From Anaerolineales bacterium (GTDB lineage Bacteria > Chloroflexota > Anaerolineae > 4572-78 > J111), in contig JABTUW010000004.1 in NCBI GenBank assembly GCA_015075185.1, positions 682,001 to 746,000 of the forward strand: 64,000 bases of DNA, written 5' to 3'. The stretch's first letter is position 1; each line of letters opens with the position of its first letter. Shown piece after piece: positions 20,279 through 28,021 of the stretch. The translations under genes were made by a program, and so were the position numbers. The notes beneath the pieces were generated by a model. That model did no database searches and was not told the DNA's origin. It saw only the letters and a program-made list of their open reading frames with translations.

Positions 20279-21289
20279 ATGTCTGATCCCCTAATCGCTG
20301 CCCTGCGCCTGCTCAGCCATTTTTGGCTGGAAGAAGTTCGTCCAGACGATCTGGCCACCATTACCGCACTGCCGGAACTGGCCGAAACGCTGCCTCACGT
20401 TGATGCCGCCGCCGTCACTGATCTGGCGGTGGAGTACCAGCGCCTGTTTGGCTTTAACCTGCCCCCTTACGAGAGCATTTTTGTTGACCCGGCAGCGATG
20501 CTGCTGGCTCCGGCCACAGCACGAGTTCAGGCGCTCTACCGGCAGGCGGGCTGGACACCCCCGGCGCATGCCCGAGTCGGCGCGCCGGATCATGTCGGCC
20601 TGGAGCTGTTAGCCCTGGCAGAAATGCAGGCTGAGGCGAAGGAGGAACTGGCGGGGTTCGCTCATCGCCTCCATACCATGCATTTAGTCCTGTGGGTTCC
20701 GGCCCTTGTGCTGACGCTGCGCCGTCTGGCCCCTCATCCTTTTTACGCCATCCTCGGCGAACTGACCCTTGACCTTCTGCTGACAACTCTCCCTTCCGAT
20801 TCACCAATAGACCATCCCGACCCCTTCCCGGTTCTACCCCCGCCCCCAGTTTATAAAGACCGGCTCAATCCCGACGTACCTGTTTTTGAGGAGAATTCAG
20901 ATTTCAGTCCGCCTGCCTCAATTGAGTTGGAAATGGGCTTGGGTTTGCGGGAGTTGGTCAAGCGGCTCCTGACCCCGCGTGAGGCCGGTTTGTTTGTGAC
21001 TCAAGCGGACATTACTCGGATAAGCCGCACGCTTGATTTGCCGACGGTTAGAGGGGAGCGTTCGTCCATGCTGGAAACCCTCTTCCGGCAGGCCGGGGAG
21101 TATGAGCTTGTGCCGGGGCTGCTGGATCAATTGCGCCAGTTACTGGCAGAATCTGAGGCCGCCTATCAAAACTGGGCCGAGGAATACCCTGCCTGGACAG
21201 CCTATTCTCAGGCATGGTGCAGACGAGTAGTGGCTACCCGCGATCTTCTTACTGTCAGTGAGGAAATGCCTCGAACCAGTGAACAGTAA
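20279..21289 (+). CDS. TorD/DmsD-like molybdoenzyme chaperone
   Basis: This all-helical cytoplasmic protein of ~336 residues has YQRLFGFNLPPYESIF, then LLALAEMQAEAKEELAGFAHRLHTMHLVLWVPAL split by short loops. That is the TorD/NarJ-type pattern that supports insertion of the molybdenum cofactor into a partner enzyme. It is longer than typical TorD (about 200), with an extra C-terminal ~120 residues. The ATG at 20279 (MSDPLIAAL) is preferred; an upstream start would overlap the nuclease gene. The partner is most likely the 15300 enzyme, now separated by the restriction-modification gene. Confidence 0.75.
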   Translation: MSDPLIAALRLLSHFWLEEVRPDDLATITALPELAETLPHVDAAAVTDLAVEYQRLFGFNLPPYESIFVDPAAMLLAPATARVQALYRQAGWTPPAHARVGAPDHVGLELLALAEMQAEAKEELAGFAHRLHTMHLVLWVPALVLTLRRLAPHPFYAILGELTLDLLLTTLPSDSPIDHPDPFPVLPPPPVYKDRLNPDVPVFEENSDFSPPASIELEMGLGLRELVKRLLTPREAGLFVTQADITRISRTLDLPTVRGERSSMLETLFRQAGEYELVPGLLDQLRQLLAESEAAYQNWAEEYPAWTAYSQAWCRRVVATRDLLTVSEEMPRTSEQ

Positions 21290-21336
21290 TCACTAATCAG
21301 TCAAACTGTTCACCGGCTACTGATAACTATTTACCC
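21279..21336 (+). repeat. Short inverted repeat after torD-like gene
   Basis: GTGAACAGT (21279-21287) pairs with ACTGTTCAC (21305-21313), with AATCACTAATCAG words between. It overlaps the end of the chaperone gene and precedes a convergent gene, so it may help end transcription. Confidence 0.5.
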
Positions 21337-21349
21337 TCTTGCCAGGGGG

Positions 21350-22096
21350 CTACAACAACCCCAACTCTCTGGCCTTGGCCACGGCCTGAGTCCGGCTGCG
21401 AGCGTCGAGCTTACCATACACGTTGTTGAGATGCCACTTCACTGTCCCCACCGTAACTACCAGCTTTTGGGCAATTTCGCCGTTCGACATGCCGGCGGCG
21501 ATGAGGCGGAGAATCTCCAATTCACGCTCGCTCAGAGGCTCAATCAAAGGCTGAAGGCTGAGGGATGAAGGATGAAGGGACTTTGCTTGCTCTCGGCGAA
21601 AGGCTGCCAGGAGGCTTTCGATATAAGCTTGATGAGGGGCCGGCAACCGGCTCGTGGCAGTTGTAAGCAATGCGATCATAGGCTGGCCCTCATCCAGAAA
21701 GATACGCATGTAGCCTTCAGGTTCGGCCAGAGTTAAGGCTTGCTCTAAACAGACCAGGGCCTGATCAGGATCGTTTTGGGTCTGATAGGCCAGCGCCTCC
21801 AAAACCAACACCTCCAGGACTCGCCCCAGGCGGTCGCTGGCACTGGCAGCCTGGCGCAGTCGTTCCAACAAAGCTGCCGCTTCAGCCCATTTGCTTTGAG
21901 CAAAGAGAAGTCGGGCCAGGGTCAGGTACTCAACTTCATAAAGGTAACTTACTTCGTTGTGGGCGCTTAAATGATACTCCTGCGCCCAATGCTCCACCAC
22001 CTCCAACCGCCCTTCGACCAGCCAGAGCCGGGCTTGATAGGCCGCCGCCTGGGCACTCCAATAAGGACTGTTGTAGCGCCGGGCGAGTTGCTCCAC
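21350..22096 (-). CDS. MalT-type LuxR regulator, 3' part after frameshift
   Basis: This frame holds the last TPR-like helices and a C-terminal LuxR DNA-binding domain: LSERELEILRLIAAGMSNGE, then VTVGTVKWHLNNVYGKL. The same frame is open upstream to about 22306 (AYVSLGALLYEQNDQEG), joining the gene at 22222-24159. It therefore continues the same regulator after a one-base shift and is not an independent gene starting at 22096. The peptide KSLHPSSLSLQPL just before the LuxR domain derives from a repeat insertion (21547-21582). Confidence 0.8.
   Translation of the reverse strand: MEQLARRYNSPYWSAQAAAYQARLWLVEGRLEVVEHWAQEYHLSAHNEVSYLYEVEYLTLARLLFAQSKWAEAAALLERLRQAASASDRLGRVLEVLVLEALAYQTQNDPDQALVCLEQALTLAEPEGYMRIFLDEGQPMIALLTTATSRLPAPHQAYIESLLAAFRREQAKSLHPSSLSLQPLIEPLSERELEILRLIAAGMSNGEIAQKLVVTVGTVKWHLNNVYGKLDARSRTQAVAKARELGLL
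21547..21582 (+). repeat. In-frame repeat insertion before the LuxR domain
   Basis: Words AAGGCTGAAGGCTGAGG and then GGATGAAGGATGAA (21563-21576). The same 14-mer occurs at 23896-23909 in this gene and at 42599-42612 in an unrelated phosphatase gene. Only one arm is present here. Confidence 0.65.
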
Positions 22097-22221
22097 TTGG
22101 TTAGCCAGCTCAAGCGCACCCTTTAGATCAGCCTGCGCCCGCCTGAGCCGGGCCAGGCCGAGGTAGCCCAGCGCCAGAATCGCCAGGTCAGCGCTCTGCT
22201 CGCCCAGCTTGATCCCCGCCT

Positions 22222-24159
22222 CTAGCTGAGCGGCTGCACCTTCCTGATCATTTTGTTCATAGAGAAGCGCACCCAGGCTAACGTAAGCCCCTCCCGCAGC
22301 CGGGGGAGGGGTTGATCATCTTGCCAGCTTTGCTGGACCAATTCCAGAGCCTGGCGACAGAGTTCGGTGGCCCGGCGGAGGCGTCCCTGTTCAATCTGTA
22401 ACTGGGCCAAATTCCATAGAGCGGTCAAGGCGACATGCCAGTTGCTGCCGGCCTGGCTGATGGCGCTGGCCTGGCTAAGCGCTTGACTTGCCTGAGTCAC
22501 TTGACCCGTCCAGCTATAAGCAATGCCCAAACTCAGGGCAACAGCACCACGTAGAAATGAATTTTCCTCCGGCAAGGTTTCAAGCGCCTGCTGAAACAGA
22601 GCAATTGCCTGGGGCATGTCTCGCCGCAGATAGGCCACGCTGGCTCGAATAGCGGCTACCTCTCCAGGCTGGCGCTCGTCCTCTTGTAAGTAAGCCTCCA
22701 CTGCATCCAACTGCCCGGTTAAAGTTAACGCCCAGGCCTGAAACAGGAAAAGCTGTGGCTGGGAGCGGACCAATTCTGACGGTAGAGCGTCGAGCCAACT
22801 GAGTAAGGTGGTCATCTCGCTGCGGCTCAGCAGCGTTCGGGCATTTTGCTCGACCAAACGGGCGGCCCGTTCCGCATCGCCGGCAGCCAGAGCGTGACTC
22901 ATTGCTTCGGCCACCAAACCCTGCTGTTCAAACCAGTCTGCTGCCCGGCGGTGGAGACCGGCCACACCGGGAGTTCCAATCTTTTTTTGTAAAAAATTGC
23001 GCAGCAGCTCGGCAAAAAGATGATGGTAACGATACCAGCGCCGCTCGTCGTCAAGAGGGACGATGAAAAGGTTAGTTTGTTCTAGATATTCCAGCACCTC
23101 CTGACCAACAACAGGGGGAAGCTTTTCTCCCCTGCTCCCCCGCTCCTCTGCTCCCCTGCTCAATACGGCGTCACACAGAGGGCCACAGAGACGGTCGAGG
23201 ATAGAGGTTTGCAGCAAAAAAGTTTGGATGGGTTCAGGCTGGCGCTGGAGGACTTCTTCGGCCAGATAGTCCAGGATATAAGGGTGGCTGCCGCTGAAAC
23301 TGGCCAGAAAGCCGGGGATATCCTGGGCGTCACGTCCCTGCATGGACAGAGCGGCCAACTGCAGCCCGGCGATCCAACCTTCGGTCCGGTTTTCAAGCGT
23401 CTCAACATCGGTTTTTGAGAGATTCAGGCCCATGACCTGGTTAAGAAATTCGGCGGCCTCCGCCGAGGTAAAGCGCAGGTCGGCGGTGTGGAGTTCCAAC
23501 AGTTGTCCCCTGGCCCGGAGATGGCCCAAAGGCCAGGGCGGGGTTGTCCGGCTCAGGATGATCAGGTGGAGTTGGGGCGGCAGGTGATCGAGCAAAAAAG
23601 TGAGTGCATCGTGAATGGTTTCTGTCTCAATCACGTGGTAATCGTCAAGAACGAGGACACACCCCTCCGGTAGGGCCGCCAGTTCGTTTAGCAGCGTCGT
23701 CAGTACAGCTTCAAGGGGGAAAGGTTGGGCCACCTGCCGGATTGCCAGGTTGGTTTCTTCCAGGGCCGGGTGAACGGTCTCCAGCGCGGCGACCAGATAT
23801 ATCAAAAAGCGGACCAGATCGTTATCGTCCTTGTCCAGCGACAGCCAGGCGACTTTGAAAGGATGAAGGACTGCCGAGTGCGGAGCACCCGGCGAGGATG
23901 AAGGATGAATCTCCTTCATCCTTTCGCCTTCATCCTTCTGGAAGAGCCACTCACTTAACAAAGTCGTTTTGCCGAAACCTGTCGGCGCGGAGATGAGAGT
24001 CAGCTTGCGCTGGTCAAGGCCCTGACTGAGACGGGCAATCAGCCGGGGACGCCAGACCCGGCTGGCCCGCAGCCGGGGCGCGTACAACTTGGTGGTCAGG
24101 AGCAGGCCGGCGGGGACTGTTCTATAGGTAAGGTCCAGAGGCAGGGCAGTTTCAAGCAT
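22222..24159 (-). CDS. MalT-type ATP-dependent LuxR regulator, 5' part
   Basis: This is the N-terminal part of a STAND-class transcription activator. It has a P-loop SAPTGFGKTTL, Walker B CVLVLDDYHVI, the winged-helix region (LFAELLRNFLQKKIG) and the first TPR-like repeats. The MalT family senses a small ligand and binds DNA through a C-terminal LuxR domain. That domain is present only in another frame (21350-22096). Within a G5 run at 22302-22306 (C5 in the gene), adding one base restores one ~940-residue reading frame. Two repeat-derived peptides interrupt the NTPase part. The ATG at 24159 is chosen; 24186 is possible. Confidence 0.85.
   Translation of the reverse strand: MLETALPLDLTYRTVPAGLLLTTKLYAPRLRASRVWRPRLIARLSQGLDQRKLTLISAPTGFGKTTLLSEWLFQKDEGERMKEIHPSSSPGAPHSAVLHPFKVAWLSLDKDDNDLVRFLIYLVAALETVHPALEETNLAIRQVAQPFPLEAVLTTLLNELAALPEGCVLVLDDYHVIETETIHDALTFLLDHLPPQLHLIILSRTTPPWPLGHLRARGQLLELHTADLRFTSAEAAEFLNQVMGLNLSKTDVETLENRTEGWIAGLQLAALSMQGRDAQDIPGFLASFSGSHPYILDYLAEEVLQRQPEPIQTFLLQTSILDRLCGPLCDAVLSRGAEERGSRGEKLPPVVGQEVLEYLEQTNLFIVPLDDERRWYRYHHLFAELLRNFLQKKIGTPGVAGLHRRAADWFEQQGLVAEAMSHALAAGDAERAARLVEQNARTLLSRSEMTTLLSWLDALPSELVRSQPQLFLFQAWALTLTGQLDAVEAYLQEDERQPGEVAAIRASVAYLRRDMPQAIALFQQALETLPEENSFLRGAVALSLGIAYSWTGQVTQASQALSQASAISQAGSNWHVALTALWNLAQLQIEQGRLRRATELCRQALELVQQSWQDDQPLPRLREGLTLAWVRFSMNKMIRKVQPLS
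22302..22306 (-). other. One-base frameshift site in a C5 run
   Basis: Upstream codons read ...CAA CCC CTC CCC CGG. The conserved continuation reads CCG GCT GCG GGA GGG GCT TAC in the next frame. One missing C in the homopolymer explains both halves. It may be a sequencing error, slippage-type phase variation, or gene decay. Confidence 0.75.
23112..23165 (+). repeat. In-frame repeat insertion, CTCCCCTG words
   Basis: CTCCCCTGCTCCCCCGCTCC-like words repeat four to five times with GGGGGAAGC on the other side. They encode SRGAEERGSRGEKLPP in the regulator, a peptide unlike neighbouring conserved sequence. Similar GGGAGCAGAGGAG words occur in the insertion at 17155-17305. Confidence 0.55.
23857..23940 (+). 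repeat. In-frame hairpin insertion after the P-loop of the MalT-type regulator
   Basis: GGATGAAGGATGAA (23896-23909) faces TTCATCCTTTCGCCTTCATCC across a five-base loop, and a further GGATGAAGG lies on the left at 23871. It encodes about 27 residues (KDEGERMK...HPSSS) between LLSEWL and VAWLSLD, two segments that are normally only a few residues apart in the family. Confidence 0.75.
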
Positions 24160-24212
24160 GGTAAACAACAAAAACCTGTTGGCCAAAAAACACGCTTTCC
24201 AGGCTGGGAAGG

Positions 24213-25070
24213 CTAGACAAAAAGCGGCGACATTTCCAACCGGGCCACGTCCTGCTGCATCTCTGCCTCAGCGGGTGCGGCCTGGAACCGGCTGGCCGCG
24301 TCCAAAACTTTGGGCAGGACCGTCATATCCCCCACCGTATTCAAGAAAATACCGGGACGGCTCAAGATCCAATGCACGGCATGATCAAGCGCCGCCTGAT
24401 CTTCCAGCGGTTCGTACCAGCACTGGCGGGTTTTGGGCTTGTCGCCCCAGGGTCCCCGCGTAATGCCTTTGATAGTTTGCACCGCCACGTTGCGGGCCTG
24501 GCAAACCGCCAGCAACGCCTCGAAATCGGCGGCATATTGGGGGTTTTGCATGAGGATGTAACTGTAAGGCAGCAGCACCGAGTCAAAGTCGAAGTGTTCT
24601 AGGCTGCGCATGTGCATGGAGGCAATGGCCACATCGTGCCCGGTGACACCGATAAAGCGGATCAGGCCCTGCTCGCGGGCCTCGACGAGGGCCTCTAACG
24701 CGCCGCCCGGCCCCAGCGCCACCTCCCACTCTTCCGGCTTGACCAGGTAATGCAACTGCAACAGATCAATCTGGTCGGTGTGCAGCCGTTCCAGGGAGCG
24801 GTGGATTTCGTCGCGCGCGCCCTGATAGGTTCGCTCCAGGGTTTTGGTCGCCAGGAAGAACTCCTGGCGATGCCGGTCCATCCACGGGCCAATCCGCAGC
24901 TCCGCATCGCCGTAGCTGGGGGCGGTGTCAATGTGGTTGATGCCGTATTCCAGCAACAGGTCCAGCACCCGGTCGGCCTCCTCCTGCGTAGCGACCCACA
25001 GGGCCGCGCCGCCGAAGATAACCTGGGTGCTCATGTGGCCGGTCCGGCCAAAGGGTTGTTGAGAGATCAT
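24213..25070 (-). CDS. Aldo/keto reductase
   Basis: This NAD(P)H-dependent oxidoreductase with a TIM-barrel fold has the catalytic-tetrad Asp in NHIDTAPSYGDAE (Tyr follows), Lys in ATKTLER and His in QLHYLVKPEEW. The C-terminal part around GIFLNTVGDM is shorter than in full ferredoxin-fused members. Its substrate is unknown. The ATG at 25070 (MISQQPFG) follows AAAGGA; an upstream start adds 13 unsupported residues. It lies just upstream of the MalT-type regulator on the same strand. Confidence 0.88.
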   Translation of the reverse strand: MISQQPFGRTGHMSTQVIFGGAALWVATQEEADRVLDLLLEYGINHIDTAPSYGDAELRIGPWMDRHRQEFFLATKTLERTYQGARDEIHRSLERLHTDQIDLLQLHYLVKPEEWEVALGPGGALEALVEAREQGLIRFIGVTGHDVAIASMHMRSLEHFDFDSVLLPYSYILMQNPQYAADFEALLAVCQARNVAVQTIKGITRGPWGDKPKTRQCWYEPLEDQAALDHAVHWILSRPGIFLNTVGDMTVLPKVLDAASRFQAAPAEAEMQQDVARLEMSPLFV

Positions 25071-25186
25071 AGAAGGTTCCTTTCTTGAATTCTTAGGTAT
25101 TGGTTGCAAAGTAAGTGATGGAGTCCCAAAGCTCTGCTTTGGACTCCTAAACCATCCCTTACTATTTAACCACTACCTCTTAATCT

Positions 25187-25309
25187 GAGTTCGATGTTTT
25201 GCGTAAAATAGACAGGATTTACAGGATTAACAAGATTTTTGAACTTTTTTTTATCCTGTAAATCTTGTTAATCTTGTCGAGAAAATAAAAACTCCGAACT
25301 GAGGTTCTT
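25187..25309 (+). repeat. Long hairpin element, copy 1
   Basis: The inner arms are made of ACAGGATTT/ACAGGATTA/ACAAGATT words (25211-25237), facing ATCCTGTAAATCTTG (25252 on). The outer arms are GAGTTCGATGTTTTGCG on the left and AACTCCGAACTGAGGTTC on the right, also partly complementary. A second copy with conserved outer arms lies at 38637-38760. The inner left arm differs by one base over about 28 bases. Confidence 0.75.
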
Positions 25310-25582
25310 ATGATGTTAGGATTCAGAGATAATCAGTTTTTTTGTATATCAGCCATAACGAGGCTCTCAAGGAAATTTATCGAGTTAGAACATCATCTCT
25401 ATTTTATCATAGAAACCGCCGGATGGCACGCTCCAAAATCGCTCCGAATTGACCCACAGGGTGCTTCGCTTAAACTCAAGGCAAAAGAAATGGCCAATCT
25501 ACGAGGCTTGTAGTGGACTCCTAACGGACTTGTAATACTCTCCTGATACTCCCCGTTTGGATGGCAATACCGGTCAAAAAAT
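25310..25582. other. Intergenic remainder without a supported gene
   Basis: AT-rich tract between the long hairpin and the trans-sulfuration gene. A 67-codon open frame is present but has no ribosome-binding site and no recognisable motif. It may contain the 3' end of the minus-strand transcript. Nothing else is seen. Confidence 0.4.
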
Positions 25583-26761
25583 CTACTCCAACGCCTGCCT
25601 CAAATCCGCGATCAAATCCGCCGTCTCCTCAATCCCCACCGAATAGCGGATCAACCCTTCGGGGATACCCATTGCCTCGCGCTCTTCCGGCGTACACTCG
25701 ACGTGACTGGTGGTGGCCGGCGGGCCGGCAATCGTCTCGACTGCGCCGAGGTTGGCGGCCAGGTGGGCGTAGCGCAGACGGGGCAGGAAGGCGCGGACAG
25801 CGTCGAAGCCGCCTTTGAGCATAAAACTCAGCACACCGCCAAAGCCGCGCATCTGCCGCCGGGCAACGTCGTGATGCTCGTGAGACTCCAGGCCGGGATA
25901 AAAGACCTGGCTGACCTGCGGCTGTTGCACCAGGAAGCGGGCAATTTGCAGGGCGCTCTCGTTCTGCTGGCGGATGCGCAGGTGCAAGGTTTTCATGCCG
26001 CGCAGCAGTAAATAAGCGGCCATCGGCTCGAGGGTCGCGCCATTGATTTCCCGAAAGTGGTAAATCCGCTCCACCAGACTTGCCGCGCCGCAGACCACTC
26101 CGCCGAGGGCATCGGCGTGACCGCCCAGAAACTTGGTAGCACTGTGCAAAACCAAATCCACGCCCAGAGCCAGCGGATTCTGGTTAATTGGCGTGGCAAA
26201 GGTGTTGTCGGCGACGACAACCGCGCCAACCTGATGGGCGGCCTGGGCCAGACGGGCCATGTCCATCACTTTGAGGGTCGGGTTAGTGGGACTTTCCAGG
26301 TAGAGCACCCGGCAGCCCTGGGCAATCGCCGCCTCGATGGCGGCGTGGTCGGTCGTGTCGCACAGGTCAACCTTGATTTGAAAGCGGGGCAAAAATTCAA
26401 GAAAAATCTTACTGGTGCCACCGTAGGTGTCTTTGACCGAGACCACCCGGTCGCCGGGGGAGAGCAGGGTAAAAAGGGTATTGCTGATGGCGGCCATGCC
26501 GGTGGCAAAGCTGGTGGCGCCTTCCGCGCCTTCCAACTGGCGGACTTTCTCTTCAAAAGCCTGGACGGTGGGGTTGGTATTACGGCTGTAAATATGGCCC
26601 GGCTCGCGGCCCAAGGCCACATCCAGCCAGCCGTCCACATCCGGGTAGCCAAAGGCCACGCTGTGAACCACCGGCACCTGGGTCGAACCCTGCCACATAT
26701 TCTTTTCCTCGCCCGCCCAGACAGACAAGGTGCCTGGGTGGGCTTGATGTTGATTAGACAT
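25583..26761 (-). CDS. Cys/Met metabolism PLP enzyme (cystathionine gamma-synthase / lyase type)
   Basis: A 392-residue member of the trans-sulfuration fold-type I PLP family. It has the phosphate-cup segment YSRNTNPTVQAFEEK, ATSFATGMAAIS, DNTFATP and the PLP lysine in HSATKFLGGHAD. The C-terminal GAVETIAGPPATTSH and GLIRYSVGIE segments are standard. The family includes cystathionine gamma-synthase, cystathionine lyases and methionine gamma-lyase; sequence alone does not settle which. GAGGAG precedes the ATG. Confidence 0.9.
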   Translation of the reverse strand: MSNQHQAHPGTLSVWAGEEKNMWQGSTQVPVVHSVAFGYPDVDGWLDVALGREPGHIYSRNTNPTVQAFEEKVRQLEGAEGATSFATGMAAISNTLFTLLSPGDRVVSVKDTYGGTSKIFLEFLPRFQIKVDLCDTTDHAAIEAAIAQGCRVLYLESPTNPTLKVMDMARLAQAAHQVGAVVVADNTFATPINQNPLALGVDLVLHSATKFLGGHADALGGVVCGAASLVERIYHFREINGATLEPMAAYLLLRGMKTLHLRIRQQNESALQIARFLVQQPQVSQVFYPGLESHEHHDVARRQMRGFGGVLSFMLKGGFDAVRAFLPRLRYAHLAANLGAVETIAGPPATTSHVECTPEEREAMGIPEGLIRYSVGIEETADLIADLRQALE

Positions 26762-27086
26762 AGGGATAAGACTCCTCGCAGGTAAATTTTTCCCCTATTT
26801 TAGCCGCTTTCCGTAGTTGCGTAAAAAAGATGGAGGTTGAAATAATGTTACTACTCAGTTCAATGTCATTTCGAGGCCATAGGCCGAGAAAACCCCTGAA
26901 GTGACACATAGGCATTAGGGATTTCTCCTTTATGCCCTCTGGGTACTTCGGTCAAAATGACATGGCTAAACAGCTACAAAACAGCTGCGGTTGACAGCCG
27001 CCTGGTGCGGGAGTACACTGGCAGCCTGCATATGCAGTAACCAGGACAGGCTAAAGCTTGTCCTACAAGAATCTTTGGAGGCAGTG
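26762..27086. other. Divergent intergenic region
   Basis: Separates the minus-strand PLP enzyme from the plus-strand amidinohydrolase. It holds the element at 26866-26964 and a small hairpin AGGACAGGCT (27043-27052) with AGCTTGTCCT (27055-27064), just before the ribosome-binding site GGAGG. No clear promoter was recognised. Confidence 0.5.
26866..26964 (+). repeat. Imperfect hairpin with ATGTCATTT ends
   Basis: Outer arms ATGTCATTTCGAGG and TCAAAATGACAT. Inner words GAGAAAACCCCT and AGGGATTTCTC are also complementary. A half-like relative (GAGAGATTTCTCGCT...CGAAATGACAT) lies at 36781-36820. Confidence 0.55.
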
Positions 27087-27959
27087 ATGAGCAAAACCTA
27101 CGGCAGCCAGAGCATGATTACTCCGTTGCGCCGGGTGTTGGTCCGCCGGCCCGACGAAGCATTCGGCCAAGCCGACCCGGTTCTCTGGCATTACACCAGC
27201 CAGCCCAATCTGGCGCTGGCCCAACAGGAGCACGATGCCTTTGTCGCCAGCCTGGGCCAGGCAGGGGTGGAAGTCATCTATCACGACGAGAGCCAGCCGG
27301 AGCGAGCCGACGCCATTTTTGTTCACGATCCGGCCCTGGTGACAGATCAGGGTGCCATCATCCTGAGTATGGGCAAGGCACTGCGCCGGGGCGAAGAAGC
27401 GGCCATGGCCCGGCGCTTTGAGGCGCTGGACATTCCTATTCTCTACACCCTGCACGACCAAGCGTTAGCTGAGGGGGGCGATTTGATGTGGCTGGACGAG
27501 CGCACCATGGCCGTTGGGCTGGGTTTCCGCACCAATGCTGAAGGGCTGCGCCAGTTGCAGGAAGCTCTGAACAGATTGGGGGTAGAATGTGTTCCAGTCC
27601 AACTGCCTTACTATCACGGCCCGGAAGCGTGCCTGCATCTTATGTCTATCATCAGCATAGTTGACGAGCGGCTGGCAGTCGCTTATCTGCCCTTATTGCC
27701 TGTACCGTTCTGGAACTATCTGCGAGAACGCGAGATTCGCCTCATCGAGGTCCCGGAGGAGGAGTTTGAAACAACAATGGGGACGAATATCCTGGCCCTG
27801 GCCCCCGGCCAGTGCTTGATGCTGGAAGGCAATCCGGTGACCCAAGAACGGCTGGAAGCCGCCGGCTGCGAAGTTTTGACGTATCGGGGCAACGAAATCT
27901 CGCTCAAGGCCGAAGGCGGGGCGACCTGTCTGACCCGGCCTATTTTACGCGGGAGTTAG
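27087..27959 (+). CDS. Amidinotransferase/DDAH-like amidinohydrolase
   Basis: A 290-residue protein of the guanidino-group modifying superfamily. It has ITPLRRVLVRRP, the substrate-contact segment FVHDPALVTDQGAIILSMGK, AEGGDLMWLD, the catalytic-His region YYHGPEACLHLMS, and a C-terminal GGATCLTRPIL with the nucleophilic Cys. It resembles dimethylarginine dimethylaminohydrolases, which release citrulline; an arginine or other guanidino substrate is equally possible. The ATG at 27087 follows GGAGG; the longer frame starts inside the leader hairpin. Confidence 0.85.
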   Translation: MSKTYGSQSMITPLRRVLVRRPDEAFGQADPVLWHYTSQPNLALAQQEHDAFVASLGQAGVEVIYHDESQPERADAIFVHDPALVTDQGAIILSMGKALRRGEEAAMARRFEALDIPILYTLHDQALAEGGDLMWLDERTMAVGLGFRTNAEGLRQLQEALNRLGVECVPVQLPYYHGPEACLHLMSIISIVDERLAVAYLPLLPVPFWNYLREREIRLIEVPEEEFETTMGTNILALAPGQCLMLEGNPVTQERLEAAGCEVLTYRGNEISLKAEGGATCLTRPILRGS

Positions 27960-27970
27960 CGCGCTCCTAT

Positions 27971-28017
27971 CTGGAAGGCTGGAAGGTTGGGAATTGCCCA
28001 ACCTTCCAATCCTCCAG
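27971..28017 (+). repeat. GGAAGGCTGG hairpin, copy 1
   Basis: Left arm 27971-27991 contains GGAAGGCTGGAAGGTTGG; right arm 27997-28017 is its near complement (CCAACCTTCC...CCTCCAG). The 18-mer recurs at about 32388 and 57027. It sits between convergent stop codons and can act as a terminator for both genes. Confidence 0.8.
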
Positions 28018-28021
28018 TTGC

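Noticed and set aside
25310..25513. 67-codon plus-strand frame
   Set aside because: No ribosome-binding site, no recognisable sequence, and it begins at the edge of a repeat element.
26762..27086. SAM or S-box riboswitch before the trans-sulfuration enzyme
   Set aside because: The upstream region has no recognisable core helices or conserved loops of a SAM riboswitch; only short hairpins are seen.
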